Under the pieces are notes generated by a model. That model did no database searches. It was given only the letters and a program-made list of their open reading frames with translations, and was not told the DNA's origin. A stretch of 64,000 nucleotides of DNA. Origin: Salipiger bermudensis (lineage in GTDB: Bacteria > Pseudomonadota > Alphaproteobacteria > Rhodobacterales > Rhodobacteraceae). Positions 18,074-27,334 of this stretch are shown piece by piece. Numbering within the stretch: position 1 is the first letter of the stretch; the number at the start of each line of letters is the position of its first letter. A program made the position numbers and the translations under genes. The stretch is taken from NCBI RefSeq assembly GCF_020171625.1, contig NZ_JAIUZY010000003.1:124001-188000 (forward strand). The letters run 5' to 3'.

Positions 18074-19263
18074 CCGATTTCACCTGGACCCGCGAGCAGT
18101 TCCACATCCCGCTTCGGCTGATCTATCTCGACGGCAACTCGCTGGGCCCGCTGCCCAAAGCCACCCCCGCCCGGCTCGAGCGCATGCTCTCCGAGGAATG
18201 GGGCGAGCACCTGATCGGCGGCTGGAACGCCTGCGGCTGGATGGACATGCCGATGCGCCTCGGCGATCGTCTCGGCCGGCTGATCGGCGCCGCGCCGGGC
18301 CAGACCGTGGTTGGCGACACGCTCTCGATCAAGGTCTTCCAGGCCCTCGCCGCGGCGCTGCAATTGCGGCCCGAGCGCCGGGTGATCCTGTCCGATCGCG
18401 GCAACTTCCCCTCCGATCTCTACATGGCCGAAGGCCTCATCCGCCTGCTCGGCGACCGCCACGAGCTGCGCCTCGTCGCCCCGCACGAGCTCGGGGACGC
18501 GATCACCGACGAGGTCGCGGCGCTGCTGGTGACCGAGGTCGACTACCGCACCGGCCGCCGCCACGACGTGGCGGCGCTCACCGCCAAGGCGCACGAGATG
18601 GGTGCGCTGGCGATCTGGGATCTCGCGCATTCCGCCGGCGCTGTGCCGGTCGACGTGACCGCCGGCAAGGCGGATTTCGCCGTCGGCTGCACCTACAAGT
18701 ACATCAATGCGGGCCCCGGGGCGCCGGCCTTCATCTACGTGGCGCCCGAGCACGCCGAGGCCGCCGATCCGGCGCTCGCCGGCTGGCTCGGCCACGCCTC
18801 GCCCTTCGCCTTCGAGCAGGGCTACCGCCCCGGCGAGGGTATCGAGCGGATGCGCGTGGGCACGCCGCCGGTGCTGCAGATGGCGGCGCTCGACGCGGCG
18901 CTCGACATCTGGGACGACGTCGACATGGCCAAGCTGCGCCGGCGCTCGCTCGATCTCACGGCGCTGATGATCGACGAGGTCGAGGCCCACTGCCCGGGCC
19001 TGCGCCTGGCCACCCCGCGCGACGGCGCCGCCCGCGGCAGCCAGGTCTCGTTCCGCTCCGAGCACGGCTACGCCATCATGCAGGCGCTGATCGACCTCGG
19101 CGTGGTTGGCGATTTCCGCGCCCCCGACATCCTGCGCTTCGGCATCACGCCGCTCTATATCGGCGAGGCCGAGATCCACGAGGCCGTCGAGGTGCTGGCC
19201 CGCATCCTGCGCGGCGCGCTCTGGGACCAGCCGAAATACCAGCAGCGCAAACGCGTCACCTGA
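18070..19263 (+). CDS. kynU: Kynureninase
   Basis: 397 residues from a TTG start at 18070, with GGAGGAGAG just upstream. This start overlaps the SDR stop, and no ATG gives a complete N-terminus. Family motifs are IYLDGNSLGPLP, VVGDTLSIKVFQ, WDLAHSAGAVP (183-193) and GCTYKYINAGPG, with the PLP lysine at about K210. It splits kynurenine to anthranilate and alanine in tryptophan catabolism. No kynA or kynB gene lies in the window. A hairpin at 19277-19299 follows the stop. Confidence 0.96.
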   Translation: MTDFTWTREQFHIPLRLIYLDGNSLGPLPKATPARLERMLSEEWGEHLIGGWNACGWMDMPMRLGDRLGRLIGAAPGQTVVGDTLSIKVFQALAAALQLRPERRVILSDRGNFPSDLYMAEGLIRLLGDRHELRLVAPHELGDAITDEVAALLVTEVDYRTGRRHDVAALTAKAHEMGALAIWDLAHSAGAVPVDVTAGKADFAVGCTYKYINAGPGAPAFIYVAPEHAEAADPALAGWLGHASPFAFEQGYRPGEGIERMRVGTPPVLQMAALDAALDIWDDVDMAKLRRRSLDLTALMIDEVEAHCPGLRLATPRDGAARGSQVSFRSEHGYAIMQALIDLGVVGDFRAPDILRFGITPLYIGEAEIHEAVEVLARILRGALWDQPKYQQRKRVT

Positions 19264-19276
19264 CCCCCGCCAAGGC

Positions 19277-19299
19277 GCGGGGCGGCTACCCCGCCCCGC
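19277..19299 (+). terminator. Hairpin after kynU (probable terminator)
   Basis: A perfect 9-bp GC stem (19277-19285 with 19291-19299) with a five-base loop lies 14 nt after the kynU stop. There is no U-run, so termination efficiency is uncertain. Confidence 0.55.
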
Positions 19300-19727
19300 C
19301 ACCCGCGCGACTTTCCGATGCACGTCAGCAGCGCCGCGACAGGCCCCCCACGCGCCCACCGGCACCGCGCAGCCTCACCCGGTCTGCTCACGCCCACATC
19401 TTCTTCACGTCGACAAATACTCACGGCCGATCCCCGACCACAGGCACCGCGCCCAGGGCAAAGGCGTCACGCCCCCAAACACGCGGAGACGGCGGCCCGC
19501 AGGGCTGCAAGGCGACACGACCTGCGCGCCGCAGGCGCTCCACCAGCTTGCGGTCACAGCGACAGACGCCTCGGCGATGGACGCCACCGCACGATGTTCC
19601 TAAACGGAGGGCCAAGCCCGCGGCAGGAGGAGGCCGCGAGGCCGGCCACGCTCACCGTCGATGGCCTCCGGCACGCAAGGCAGAGAAGCGCCGGTCTATC
19701 CCAGATGCTGCGCACCCGGGGCGTGGA
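19300..19727. other. Gene-free interval between kynU and the PuuD-like gene
   Basis: No supportable gene on either strand. The stretch is C-rich on the plus strand. A weak look-alike of the double-hairpin repeat's first module (CTTCTTCACGTCGACAAATA) lies near 19400, too degenerate to call. Confidence 0.4.
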
Positions 19728-20504
19728 TCAGGCCAGAATGCGCTGCGGTTCGCGCCGGCTGGCGGCAAAGTCGCGCACCGCGTCGCCGAAGGCCTCGAAG
19801 AGCGGCCGCGACACCGGGTCGTTGGCCGCATCCCATTCCGGGTGCCACTGCACCGACAGGGTGAAGCCCGCCGCACCCTTGACGTGGATCGCCTCGGGCG
19901 TGCCGTCGGGGGCGAAGCCCTCGATCTCGATGCGGCTGCCGGGACGCTTGATGCCCTGACCGTGCAGCGTGTTGGTCATCACCTCGGTGCTGCCGAAGAG
20001 CCTGTGAAACCGCCCGCCCTCGGCCAGCGTCACCTTATGGCGCAGCGCGAATTTCTCCTCGAGCGAGCCATCGGGCGGCATCCGGTGGTTCATGCGCCCC
20101 GGCAGGTCGCGGATCTCGGGATAGAGCGTGCCGCCCATCGCCACGTTGACCTCCTGGAAGCCCCGGCAGATGCCCAGAAACGGCAGCCCCCGCTCGACGC
20201 AGTTGCGCACCAGCGGCAGCACGATGGCATCGCGGGCGCGGTCGAACGCGCCATGCGCCTCGGTGGCTTCCTCGCCGTATTCCTCGGGATGCACGTTGGG
20301 CCGCCCGCCCGTGAGCAGGAAGCCGTCGCAGACCTGCATCAGCTCCTCGACCGAGACGAAGCGCGGGTCGGCAGCGATCAGCAGGGGCAGACAGCCCGAG
20401 ACGCAGGCCACCGCTTCGGTGTTCATCTCCCCGCCCGCATGGGCCGGGTAGTGATCGTTCAGAAGGTGCTGGTTGCCGATGATGCCGACGACGGGGCGGG
20501 CCAT
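19728..20504 (-). CDS. Gamma-glutamyl-gamma-aminobutyrate hydrolase-like class I amidotransferase (PuuD family, C26)
   Basis: 258 residues. The catalytic triad is C113 in GICRGFQEVN, H221 and E223 in VQWHPEW. DGFLLTGGRPNVHP marks the oxyanion region. Family members hydrolyse gamma-glutamyl bonds, as in putrescine breakdown. Start ATG 20504 has AAGAGG upstream; an in-frame ATG 12 codons earlier is unsupported. No other putrescine genes are adjacent, so the exact substrate is open. Downstream is the noncoding stretch after kynU, which converges on it. Confidence 0.9.
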   Translation of the reverse strand: MARPVVGIIGNQHLLNDHYPAHAGGEMNTEAVACVSGCLPLLIAADPRFVSVEELMQVCDGFLLTGGRPNVHPEEYGEEATEAHGAFDRARDAIVLPLVRNCVERGLPFLGICRGFQEVNVAMGGTLYPEIRDLPGRMNHRMPPDGSLEEKFALRHKVTLAEGGRFHRLFGSTEVMTNTLHGQGIKRPGSRIEIEGFAPDGTPEAIHVKGAAGFTLSVQWHPEWDAANDPVSRPLFEAFGDAVRDFAASRREPQRILA

Positions 20505-20570
20505 GAAAACCTCTTTTGCGCTGCTGCTGCAGGGCAACATAGTGCAGCAGCAGTGGTTGCGAAAGGTGGC

Positions 20571-20995
20571 TCAGACCTCGGTAACCCGTCCGGCGGCCTC
20601 GACGCCCGCTTTCGCGGCAGTCGCATCGTTGTCCGAGCTGTCGCCGGTCACGCCCGGCGTGCCCAGCACCCGGCCCTTGATATCCTTGACCAGGACGCCG
20701 CCCGGCACCGGGATCATCTGTCCGCCCAACGCGCCATTGGCGGCGGCGACGAAACAGGTTTGTGCCTCAGCGCGCGCCATCTGTGCGCCGCCCGGCATCC
20801 CCGGCATCACAGCCCAAAGGCCTCGCCCTGCGCGATCTGGAACCGCCCCGGACTGGCCGGTCCTGACGTTCGAGGGCGTCCACATGCCCGCCCGCGTCCA
20901 AGCACCAAGGCAGACAGCGGGTTCAGCCCCATCTCCTTGCCGCCTCCAAGCTCTTGCGGATCATCACCCGCGCCCGGCGCAGTGAAATCGCCGCC
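20571..20995 (-). pseudogene. Frameshifted glcG/HbpS-type (DUF336) gene remnant
   Basis: The minus strand spells a GlcG/heme-binding-like protein in pieces that switch frame. ISLRRARVMIRKSLEAAR comes first (about 20995-20937), then KEMGLNPLSALVL in a second frame, then LDAGGHVDALERQD in a third. RFQIAQGEAFG is again in the second frame. The intact C-terminus begins at AVMPGMPGGAQMARAEAQ and contains GGVLVKDIKGRVLGTPGVTG and ends at 20571. At least three indels and a lost start codon are needed to explain this. The remnant sits 350 nt downstream of glcB, fitting a former glycolate/malate-synthase operon. The C-terminal piece (from about 20780) might still be translated but lacks the N-terminal half. 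Confidence 0.8.
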
Positions 20996-21026
20996 CTCCC
21001 GCCCCCTCCTTGCGACCCCTACAGAT

Positions 21027-21100
21027 CTTCTCTGGTTTCCAAATACCTCGGGGTGAATGCCGCGCGCCCCGCGCGGCAGAGGGGCAGCGCCCCTCCCCCC
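21027..21100 (+). repeat. Double-hairpin intergenic repeat, copy 1
   Basis: It begins CTTCTCTGGTTTCCAAATAC and continues CTCGGGGTGAAT. A hairpin (CCGCGCG...CGCGCGG) and a second hairpin around GGGGCAGCGCCCC follow. The same two-hairpin plan recurs at 25774, 36381, 36557, 41751, 51415, 57834 and 63318. Confidence 0.8.
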
Positions 21101-21282
21101 GGCCGTCGGCCCGACAGGCCGGCGGCTCTATTCCGAGTCCGCGTCGGTCCAACCGACCAGCGGCTGCCTTCCTAAGTCCCAGCCGGCCCGATGGGCTCGC
21201 GGCCTCATTCCGCCCCACCCGTCCGGCCAGCGGACCAGCGGCCCCCGCCACCCAACGAACGAGCGACGGTCTTCATACCTCC

Positions 21283-21329
21283 CCGCCGGCCCGCAGGGCC
21301 GGCGGCCGGGCGACGCGGGCGAAGCCCGC
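21283..21329 (-). terminator. Two strong GC hairpins after glcB
   Basis: Stems at 21283-21292/21296-21305 (10 bp) and 21313-21319/21323-21329 lie 20-70 nt beyond the glcB stop. There is no U-run; they probably stabilise or end the glcB transcript. Confidence 0.4.
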
Positions 21330-21349
21330 GGCGCAATCCCTCACAAGCC

Positions 21350-23497
21350 TCAGCCCGCGGCCTTCAGCTCGAGACGGCGGCGGTGCAGCACCGGCTCGGT
21401 ATAGCCCGACGGCTGCTCCCGGCCCTCGAAGACCAGATCACAGGCGGCCTTGAATGCCGGCCCGTCATAGGCCGGCGCCATCGGCCGGTAGGCCGCGTCG
21501 CCGGCGTTCTGGCGGTCCACCACCTCGGCCATGCGCTTCATCACCGCCATGACCTCGTCTCGCGAGACCACGCCGTGATGCAGCCAGTTGGCCAGATGCT
21601 GCGACGAGATCCGGCAGGTCGCGCGATCCTCCATCAGCCCCACGTCGTGGATGTCCGGCACCTTCGAGCAGCCGACCCCCTGGTCGACCCAGCGCACCAC
21701 GTAGCCGAGGATGCCCTGCGCGTTGTTCTCGATCTCCTCGCGGATCTCCGCGTCGGACCAGTTGGCGCCCTCGGCCACCGGGATCGTCAGCAGATCCTCG
21801 AGCGTGCCGCGCGGCCCGCCCGCGGCGATCTCCGCCTGCCGTGCCAGCACGTCGACCTCGTGGTAATGCAGCGCGTGCAGCGTGGCGGCGGTGGGCGACG
21901 GCACCCAGGCGCAGTTCGCCCCGGCCTTGGGATGACCGATCTTGGCCTTGAGCATATCCGCCATCAGGTCCGGCATGGCCCACATGCCCTTGCCGATCTG
22001 CGCCTTGCCCCGCAGCCCGCAGGCCAGCCCGATATCGACGTTGCGGTCCTCGTAGGAGGCGATCCACGCGGTGCTCTTCATGTCGCCCTTGCGGATCATC
22101 GGGCCGGCTTCCATCGAGCTGTGCATCTCGTCGCCGGTGCGGTCGAGGAAGCCGGTGTTGATGAAGGCGACCCTGTGCTTGGCGGCGCGGATGCACTCCT
22201 TGAGGTTGGCGCTGTTGCGACGCTCCTCGTCCATGATTCCGAGCTTCACGGTGTATTGCGGCAGCTCCAGCGCCGCTTCCACGAAGCTGAAGATCTCGTC
22301 GGCGAAGGCGACCTCCTCGGGGCCGTGCATCTTCGGCTTGACCACGTAGACCGAGCCCTTGACCGAGTTGCGCGGGCCGGAGGTCTTGTTCAGATCGTGC
22401 CTGGCGATCAGCGTGGTCACCATCGCATCCATCAGCCCCTCGAAGATCTCCGAGCCGTCCTCGAGCAGGATCGCCGGGTTGGTCATCAGGTGGCCGACAT
22501 TGCGCACCAGCATCATCGAGCGCCCCTTGAGCACCAGCTCGGAGCCGTCCGGCGCAGTGTAGACCCGGTCGCCGTGCAGCGTGCGGGTGACCGGCTCGCC
22601 GCCCTTCTCGAAGGTGTCGGCAAGATCGCCCTTCATCAGGCCGAGCCAGTTGCCATAGGCCTGCGTCTTCTCCTCGGCATCGACGCAGGCGACCGAGTCC
22701 TCGCAATCCATGATGGCCGAGACCGCGGCCTCCATCAGCACGTCGGCGAGCCCCGCCGCATCGGTCTTGCCGATGAAATGATCGCGGTCGATGACCAGCT
22801 CGACATGCAGGCCGTTGTTGCGCAGCAGGATCGCCTCCGGCGCCTCGGGCGCGCCGCGGTAGCCCGCGAACTGCGCCGGGCTCAGCAGCGGCTTGCCCGA
22901 GACCCGCAGCGTGCCGCCCTCGACCGTGTAGGCATCGACGCCGGCGTGGCTGCCGCCATTGACCGGGAAGGTCGCGTCGAGAAAGGCCTTGGCGGCCTCG
23001 ACCACCTTGCCGGCGCGGTCCATGTCGAACCCGCCCTTGCCGGGCCGCGAGCCCAGTGCGTCGGTGCCGTAATAGGCATCATAAAGCGAGCCCCAGCGCG
23101 CGTTCGCGGCGTTCAGCGCGTAGCGCGCGTTGGTGATCGGCACCACCAGCTGCGGCCCCGGCACCGAGGCGAACTCCGGGTCGGTGTTCTGCGTCTCGAT
23201 CTCGAACTCCGGCCCCTCGGGCACGAGATAGCCGATCTCCTCGAGGAATTCGCGGTAGGCCCCGGCATCATGCGGCTGGCCCTTGCGCTCCAGATGCCAC
23301 GCGTCGAGCTGCGCCTGCAGGCGCTCGCGGGTCTCGAGCAGCGCCGCGTTGCGCGGGCCGAACCTGTGCGCCAGTTCCGACAACTTCTCCCAGAAGGTCT
23401 CCGCCGCCACGCCGCTGCCCGGCAGCGCCTTCTCTTCGATGAAGTCGAACAGAACAGGGTCGATCTGAAGACCGTTGCGGGTGATGCGGTCGCTCAT
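21350..23497 (-). CDS. glcB: Malate synthase G
   Basis: 715 residues, the usual length of the G isoform. Signatures include [57 protein letters not shown] and [15 protein letters not shown]. It condenses glyoxylate with acetyl-CoA to malate, the second glyoxylate-shunt step. The ATG at 23497 has AGGAGG close upstream. A perfect palindrome 56-71 nt upstream suggests repressor control. A broken glcG-like gene lies downstream. Confidence 0.97.
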   Translation of the reverse strand: MSDRITRNGLQIDPVLFDFIEEKALPGSGVAAETFWEKLSELAHRFGPRNAALLETRERLQAQLDAWHLERKGQPHDAGAYREFLEEIGYLVPEGPEFEIETQNTDPEFASVPGPQLVVPITNARYALNAANARWGSLYDAYYGTDALGSRPGKGGFDMDRAGKVVEAAKAFLDATFPVNGGSHAGVDAYTVEGGTLRVSGKPLLSPAQFAGYRGAPEAPEAILLRNNGLHVELVIDRDHFIGKTDAAGLADVLMEAAVSAIMDCEDSVACVDAEEKTQAYGNWLGLMKGDLADTFEKGGEPVTRTLHGDRVYTAPDGSELVLKGRSMMLVRNVGHLMTNPAILLEDGSEIFEGLMDAMVTTLIARHDLNKTSGPRNSVKGSVYVVKPKMHGPEEVAFADEIFSFVEAALELPQYTVKLGIMDEERRNSANLKECIRAAKHRVAFINTGFLDRTGDEMHSSMEAGPMIRKGDMKSTAWIASYEDRNVDIGLACGLRGKAQIGKGMWAMPDLMADMLKAKIGHPKAGANCAWVPSPTAATLHALHYHEVDVLARQAEIAAGGPRGTLEDLLTIPVAEGANWSDAEIREEIENNAQGILGYVVRWVDQGVGCSKVPDIHDVGLMEDRATCRISSQHLANWLHHGVVSRDEVMAVMKRMAEVVDRQNAGDAAYRPMAPAYDGPAFKAACDLVFEGREQPSGYTEPVLHRRRLELKAAG

Positions 23498-23530
23498 GGC
23501 AAGCCTCCTGGCAGAAGTCGGATGGTGTGC

Positions 23531-23568
23531 GAGTTTCCAGACCAGTAAGAGAGTTTCCGATCGGAAAC
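23531..23568 (-). promoter_or_regulatory. Palindromic operator upstream of glcB
   Basis: A perfect 16-bp palindrome GTTTCCGATCGGAAAC occupies 23553-23568. A further half-site (GAGTTTCC on the plus strand, 23531-23538) is spaced 20 nt away. It lies between glcB and the ABC transporter gene, both on the minus strand. A -35-like TTGACA (23623-23618) is upstream, with only a weak -10. The binding protein is unknown. Confidence 0.6.
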
Positions 23569-23656
23569 AAGGGCGGTCACCTTACCTGACCAATTTTCGC
23601 CAGTGCGGCAGGAGCGCTGTCAAAAGCCCCGCCGCGATGGCGCCTCGGCCCGCCTC

Positions 23657-25465
23657 TCAGGCCGCGTCGCGATCCGCCTGCTGGCGCGCCCAGAGCTGCG
23701 CATAGCGCCCGCCGCGCGCGAGAAGCACCTCGTGGGTGCCCTCCTCGACCACCTCGCCCTTCTCCAGCACCACGATGCGGTCGCAATCGGCAATGGTCGA
23801 AAGCCGGTGGGCAATGGTGATGACCGTCCGGCCTTCTCCGGCGCGCTTCAGCGCGGTCTGGATCTCGGCCTCGGTCTCGGTGTCGAGCGCCGAGGTGGCC
23901 TCGTCGAGCAGCAGGATCGGCGGGTCCTTGAGCAGGGTGCGCGCGATGCCCACCCGCTGCTTCTCGCCGCCCGACAGCTTCAGCCCGCGCTCGCCGACCT
24001 GGGTGTCGTAGCCCTCGGGCAGGCTCTCGATGAAGCTGTGGATCTGCGCCGCCCGCGCCGCCGCGACGATCTCGTCCTCGGTTGCGCCGTCGCGGCCATA
24101 GGCGATGTTGTAGCGGATGGTGTCGTTGAACAGCACCGTGTCCTGCGGCACCACCCCGATGGCGGCGTGCAGGCTGTCCTGCGTGACGTCGCGCAGGTCC
24201 TGCCCGTCGATGCGGATCGCCCCGCTGCCCACGTCGTAGAAGCGAAACAGCAGCCGCCCGATGGTCGACTTGCCCGACCCCGAAGGCCCGACCAGCGCCA
24301 CGTTCTGCCCGGCGCCGACCTCGAGCGACACGCCCTTGAGGATCGGCCGTTCCGCGTCGTAGCCGAAGCGCACGTCGTCGAAGGCCACCACGCCGCCCGC
24401 CACCGCAATGGCCGGCGCGCCGGGCTTGTCGGTGACGTCCCGCGGGCTGTCGAGCAGATCGAACATCTCGCCCATGTCGACGAGGCTCTGGCGGATCTCG
24501 CGATAGACCGTGCCGAGGAAGTTCAGCGGCATGGTGATCTGGATCATGTAGGCGTTGACCATGACGAAATCGCCCACCGTCAGGCTGCCATCCTGCACGC
24601 CCATCGCCGCCATCACCATGACGATGACCAGACCGGTGGTGATCAGCAGCGACTGGCCGAAGTTGAGCCACGCCAGCGAGGTCGCGGTCTTCACCGCCGC
24701 CTGCTCGTAGCCCTTCATCGCGGCGTCGTAGCGCGCCGCCTCGCGGGTCTCGGCGCCGAAATACTTCACCGTCTCGAAGTTCAGCAGGCTGTCGATGGCC
24801 TTCTGGTTGGCATCGGTGTCCTGCTTGTTCATCGTCCGGCGCAGGCGCACCCGCCACTCGGTGACCTTGAAGGTGAACCAGACATAGAGCGCGATGGTCA
24901 CCACCACCACGGCGAGATACCAGACGTCGAACAGCACGAAGAGCACCGCCGCCACCAGCGCCAGCTCGATGACCAGCGGCCCGATGCTGAACAGCAGGAA
25001 GCGCAGCAGGAACTCGACGCCCTTGACGCCGCGCTCGATGATCCGCGACAGCCCGCCGGTCTTGCGGCTGATGTGATAGCGCAGCGAGAGGCGGTGGATA
25101 TGGGTAAAGGTCTCGAGGGCGAGCTGGCGCAGTGCCCGCTGGCCCACCCGCGCGAAGACGCCGTCGCGGGCCTGCTGGAAGCCCACGCTCATCAGCCGCG
25201 CCATCCCGTAGGCGACGGTCAGCCCAACCGCGCCCAGCATCAGGTCCGGCACCTCGCCCGACAGGCTGTCGACCGCGCGCTTGTAGAGGATGGGCGTGCC
25301 CACGGCGATCAGCTTGGCGAGCAGCAGGAGCCCCAGCGCGAACACCACCCGGCGCTTTACCCAAGGCGCACCGTCGGGCCAGAGATAGGGCCAGACCCGG
25401 CGAATGGTGCGTAGCCCCGAGCGGCGCTCCTCGCGGGCGATATCGGCGGAGGTCTCGGGAGGCAT
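23657..25465 (-). CDS. ABC transporter, Atm1-type (membrane-ATPase fusion)
   Basis: 602 residues. Six membrane helices lie within residues 38-320, containing the Atm1 hallmark LLNFETVKYFGAE. The ATPase domain follows with Walker A GPSGSGKST (393-401), signature LSGGEKQR (497-504) and Walker B ILLLDEATSALD (517-528). Atm1 homologues export glutathione-linked sulfur or heavy-metal conjugates and support Fe-S metabolism and metal tolerance. It is likely monocistronic; downstream lies the glcB control region. Confidence 0.92.
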   Translation of the reverse strand: MPPETSADIAREERRSGLRTIRRVWPYLWPDGAPWVKRRVVFALGLLLLAKLIAVGTPILYKRAVDSLSGEVPDLMLGAVGLTVAYGMARLMSVGFQQARDGVFARVGQRALRQLALETFTHIHRLSLRYHISRKTGGLSRIIERGVKGVEFLLRFLLFSIGPLVIELALVAAVLFVLFDVWYLAVVVVTIALYVWFTFKVTEWRVRLRRTMNKQDTDANQKAIDSLLNFETVKYFGAETREAARYDAAMKGYEQAAVKTATSLAWLNFGQSLLITTGLVIVMVMAAMGVQDGSLTVGDFVMVNAYMIQITMPLNFLGTVYREIRQSLVDMGEMFDLLDSPRDVTDKPGAPAIAVAGGVVAFDDVRFGYDAERPILKGVSLEVGAGQNVALVGPSGSGKSTIGRLLFRFYDVGSGAIRIDGQDLRDVTQDSLHAAIGVVPQDTVLFNDTIRYNIAYGRDGATEDEIVAAARAAQIHSFIESLPEGYDTQVGERGLKLSGGEKQRVGIARTLLKDPPILLLDEATSALDTETEAEIQTALKRAGEGRTVITIAHRLSTIADCDRIVVLEKGEVVEEGTHEVLLARGGRYAQLWARQQADRDAA

Positions 25466-25579
25466 GGCGGGTCCGTTCTGTCGCGTCTCTCCCCTGCCTT
25501 AACGCGATGCCCGGCGGGAAACCAGAGCCGGGCCCGTCCTGTCGCTGGGAGGGCTGACCCGGCAAGGGGGCGATGCCCC

Positions 25580-25787
25580 CCTGTCGCACCAGAGGCGCGC
25601 CTCTACTAAAAAGAAGGAGGGGGCGCTGCCGCCTGTCGCACCGAAGGTGCGCCTCTATCAAAAAGAAAGAGGGGACTCTGCCCCCTGTCGCACCGAAGGT
25701 GCGCCTCTATCAAAAAGAAAGAGGGGACTCTGCCCCCTGTCGCACCGAAGGTGCGCCTCTATCAAAAAGAAGGAGGGGGCTCTGCCC
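25580..25787 (+). repeat. Four tandem copies of a 52-bp repeat
   Basis: Units begin CCTGTCGCACC at 25580, 25632, 25684 and 25736, exactly 52 nt apart. The first is the most divergent; units 2 and 3 are nearly identical. Each holds a small hairpin (GCACC-GAA-GGTGC), an A-rich stretch (ATCAAAAAGAA) and a second hairpin (GGGGACTCTGCCCC type). This makes each unit a compact relative of the dispersed double-hairpin element. Confidence 0.95.
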
Positions 25788-25840
25788 CCTCTTGGCGCTA
25801 TGCGCCAATTCACCCCCGAGGTATTTTTGAACCAAAGAAG
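25774..25840 (-). repeat. Double-hairpin intergenic repeat, copy 2 (reverse), with a partial forward copy beside it
   Basis: Read on the minus strand it gives CTTCTTTGGTTCAAAAATAC, CTCGGGGGTGAATTGGCGC, hairpin, then GGGGGCAGAGCCCCC. The last hairpin is shared with the fourth 52-bp unit. A lone first module in forward orientation follows at about 25861-25890 (TTCTCTTCGTCAAAAATACT). Confidence 0.8.
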
Positions 25841-25940
25841 ACATAAGCGCTGCGCCCCTGCTTCTCTTCGTCAAAAATACTCCCGCCGGAGGCGTCCGGA
25901 TGTGCCGCTGGCGCGCGCCGGGCGCAAGGGCCGTCCGGTC

Positions 25941-27227
25941 TCAGTCTGGCAGGTCGAAGATCTGGCCGGGATAGATCAGGTCCGGGTTGCGGATCTGGTC
26001 GCGGTTGGCGTCGAACACCTTCACATAGGCCAGCCCCTCGCCGTAGCGGTCCCGCGCCAGCGCCCAGAGCGTGTGGCCGGGCTGCACCGTGACGGCGGTC
26101 AGCGCCGCCCGGCCCGCCTCCGCCTCGTCGGCCGCGGCGGTGAGCTTTGCCGGATCCTCGCGCAGGAACGGGCTTTCGGCACGCGCCGAGACCTCGCCGC
26201 TATCGCCAAGCTGGTCGACGCGCAGCGTGTAGGTGCCGCCCTCCACCCCCGGCAGATCGATGCGCCAGCGCCCGGTTTCGGGGACCGCGCCGGAGGCGAC
26301 GGAGCGGTTGTCGAGATAGACTCGCAGCGTCGCATCGGCGCTGCCGCGTCCCGACAGGGTGACCCCGCCGAGGTCGTCATAGGTGATGGCATCGATCGCG
26401 ACCTGCCCCTCGGGCAACGGCTCCGGCGCCTGCAACACCTCGACCCCGTCCTCGGTCGAGAGCAGAACGGCGGGCGTCGCCGGGGGCGCGGGCGGCGTCG
26501 CAGTTTCAGTGGCTTCGCCGGAGGCCAGCGCGACGGCCCCGTCGCGCGTCTCGCTCCCGGTCTCAGGCGCCTGCGCCACGTCGGCATCCGGGGCAGACGG
26601 CTCCGCAGGCAACCCGGCCACGGTGCCGATTTCGGCGGGCCTGTCCGCGCTCGGCGGTTCCGGCGCCTCGGAGGGCGACAGCGGCGCGAGGATGACCTCC
26701 TCGGTCGAGGCGACCTCCTGCTCTCCCACCGTCATGCTCAGCCGCAGCACGCGCGGGTCGGCAGAGGGCGGCAGATCGAGAAACAGCGCGAACCGCCCGG
26801 AGGCATCCGCCGAGGCCACCGGCTGCGCGGCGCCGTCGAGCAGCACCGAGACCTCGGCGCCGGGCGCGGCATGACCCGCCACCAGCGTCTGACCTCCGGG
26901 ATCGGCGCGCACCAGATCGAAACGCGGCGGGGCGGGGGCGTCCGGGGCCTCGGTCGGGGTGTCGACTGCAACCGTATCGGGCGCGGCGCCCCCGCTCTCG
27001 CCCACTTGGGCGGCGGGCATCTCGTCGGGCGCCTCTGGCGTGACCGACACAACCGCGACATCGGCCCCGGAGGCGTCCCCGTCCGGCGCCGCGTCGCTCG
27101 CAGCGGTCTCGGACGACGAGGAGAGCAGGCTGATCGGTCCCGTGTCCGGCCCGATCAGACCGGCCAGATAAAGCAGCGCCGCCAGCGCCACCGCGCCCAG
27201 AATCCCCCAGCCAAGTGCCTTTGTCAT
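25941..27227 (-). CDS. Membrane-anchored LysM-domain protein with bacterial Ig-like repeats
   Basis: 428 residues. One N-terminal helix (about 5-25) is an uncleaved anchor. A low-complexity acidic, alanine/proline-rich linker contains two Ig-like segments (about 100-180 and 275-350). A C-terminal LysM domain follows (about 377-428: VQPGHTLWALARDRYGEGL, PDLIYPGQIFDLP). It probably tethers to peptidoglycan in the periplasm. It is transcribed from the promoter at 27279-27307, back to back with the LOG gene. Confidence 0.88.
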   Translation of the reverse strand: MTKALGWGILGAVALAALLYLAGLIGPDTGPISLLSSSSETAASDAAPDGDASGADVAVVSVTPEAPDEMPAAQVGESGGAAPDTVAVDTPTEAPDAPAPPRFDLVRADPGGQTLVAGHAAPGAEVSVLLDGAAQPVASADASGRFALFLDLPPSADPRVLRLSMTVGEQEVASTEEVILAPLSPSEAPEPPSADRPAEIGTVAGLPAEPSAPDADVAQAPETGSETRDGAVALASGEATETATPPAPPATPAVLLSTEDGVEVLQAPEPLPEGQVAIDAITYDDLGGVTLSGRGSADATLRVYLDNRSVASGAVPETGRWRIDLPGVEGGTYTLRVDQLGDSGEVSARAESPFLREDPAKLTAAADEAEAGRAALTAVTVQPGHTLWALARDRYGEGLAYVKVFDANRDQIRNPDLIYPGQIFDLPD

Positions 27228-27278
27228 CGTCGTGCTATCCAGTCCCCAAGTGGCGCTGCAGCGCAGCGCTGTTGAGAT

Positions 27279-27307
27279 GGTATAACAATCCCGTTATCAC
27301 GGGTCAA
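27279..27307 (-). promoter_or_regulatory. Promoter of the LysM gene
   Basis: Minus-strand TTGACC (27307-27302), 17-nt spacer and TATACC (27284-27279). It lies in an imperfect palindrome (TATAAC...GTTATC) shared by the divergent LOG gene, whose own -10 could be the TATCAC within it. Confidence 0.6.
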
Positions 27308-27334
27308 AACAGCAATTTAACGCCGAGTCCCAGC

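Noticed and set aside
19318-19959. 213-codon plus-strand frame after kynU
   Set aside because: Composition is low-complexity Arg/Ala/Pro and it runs into the antisense of the PuuD-like gene.
25580-25787. CRISPR array
   Set aside because: The 52-bp units are head-to-tail without unique spacers, and no cas genes are present.
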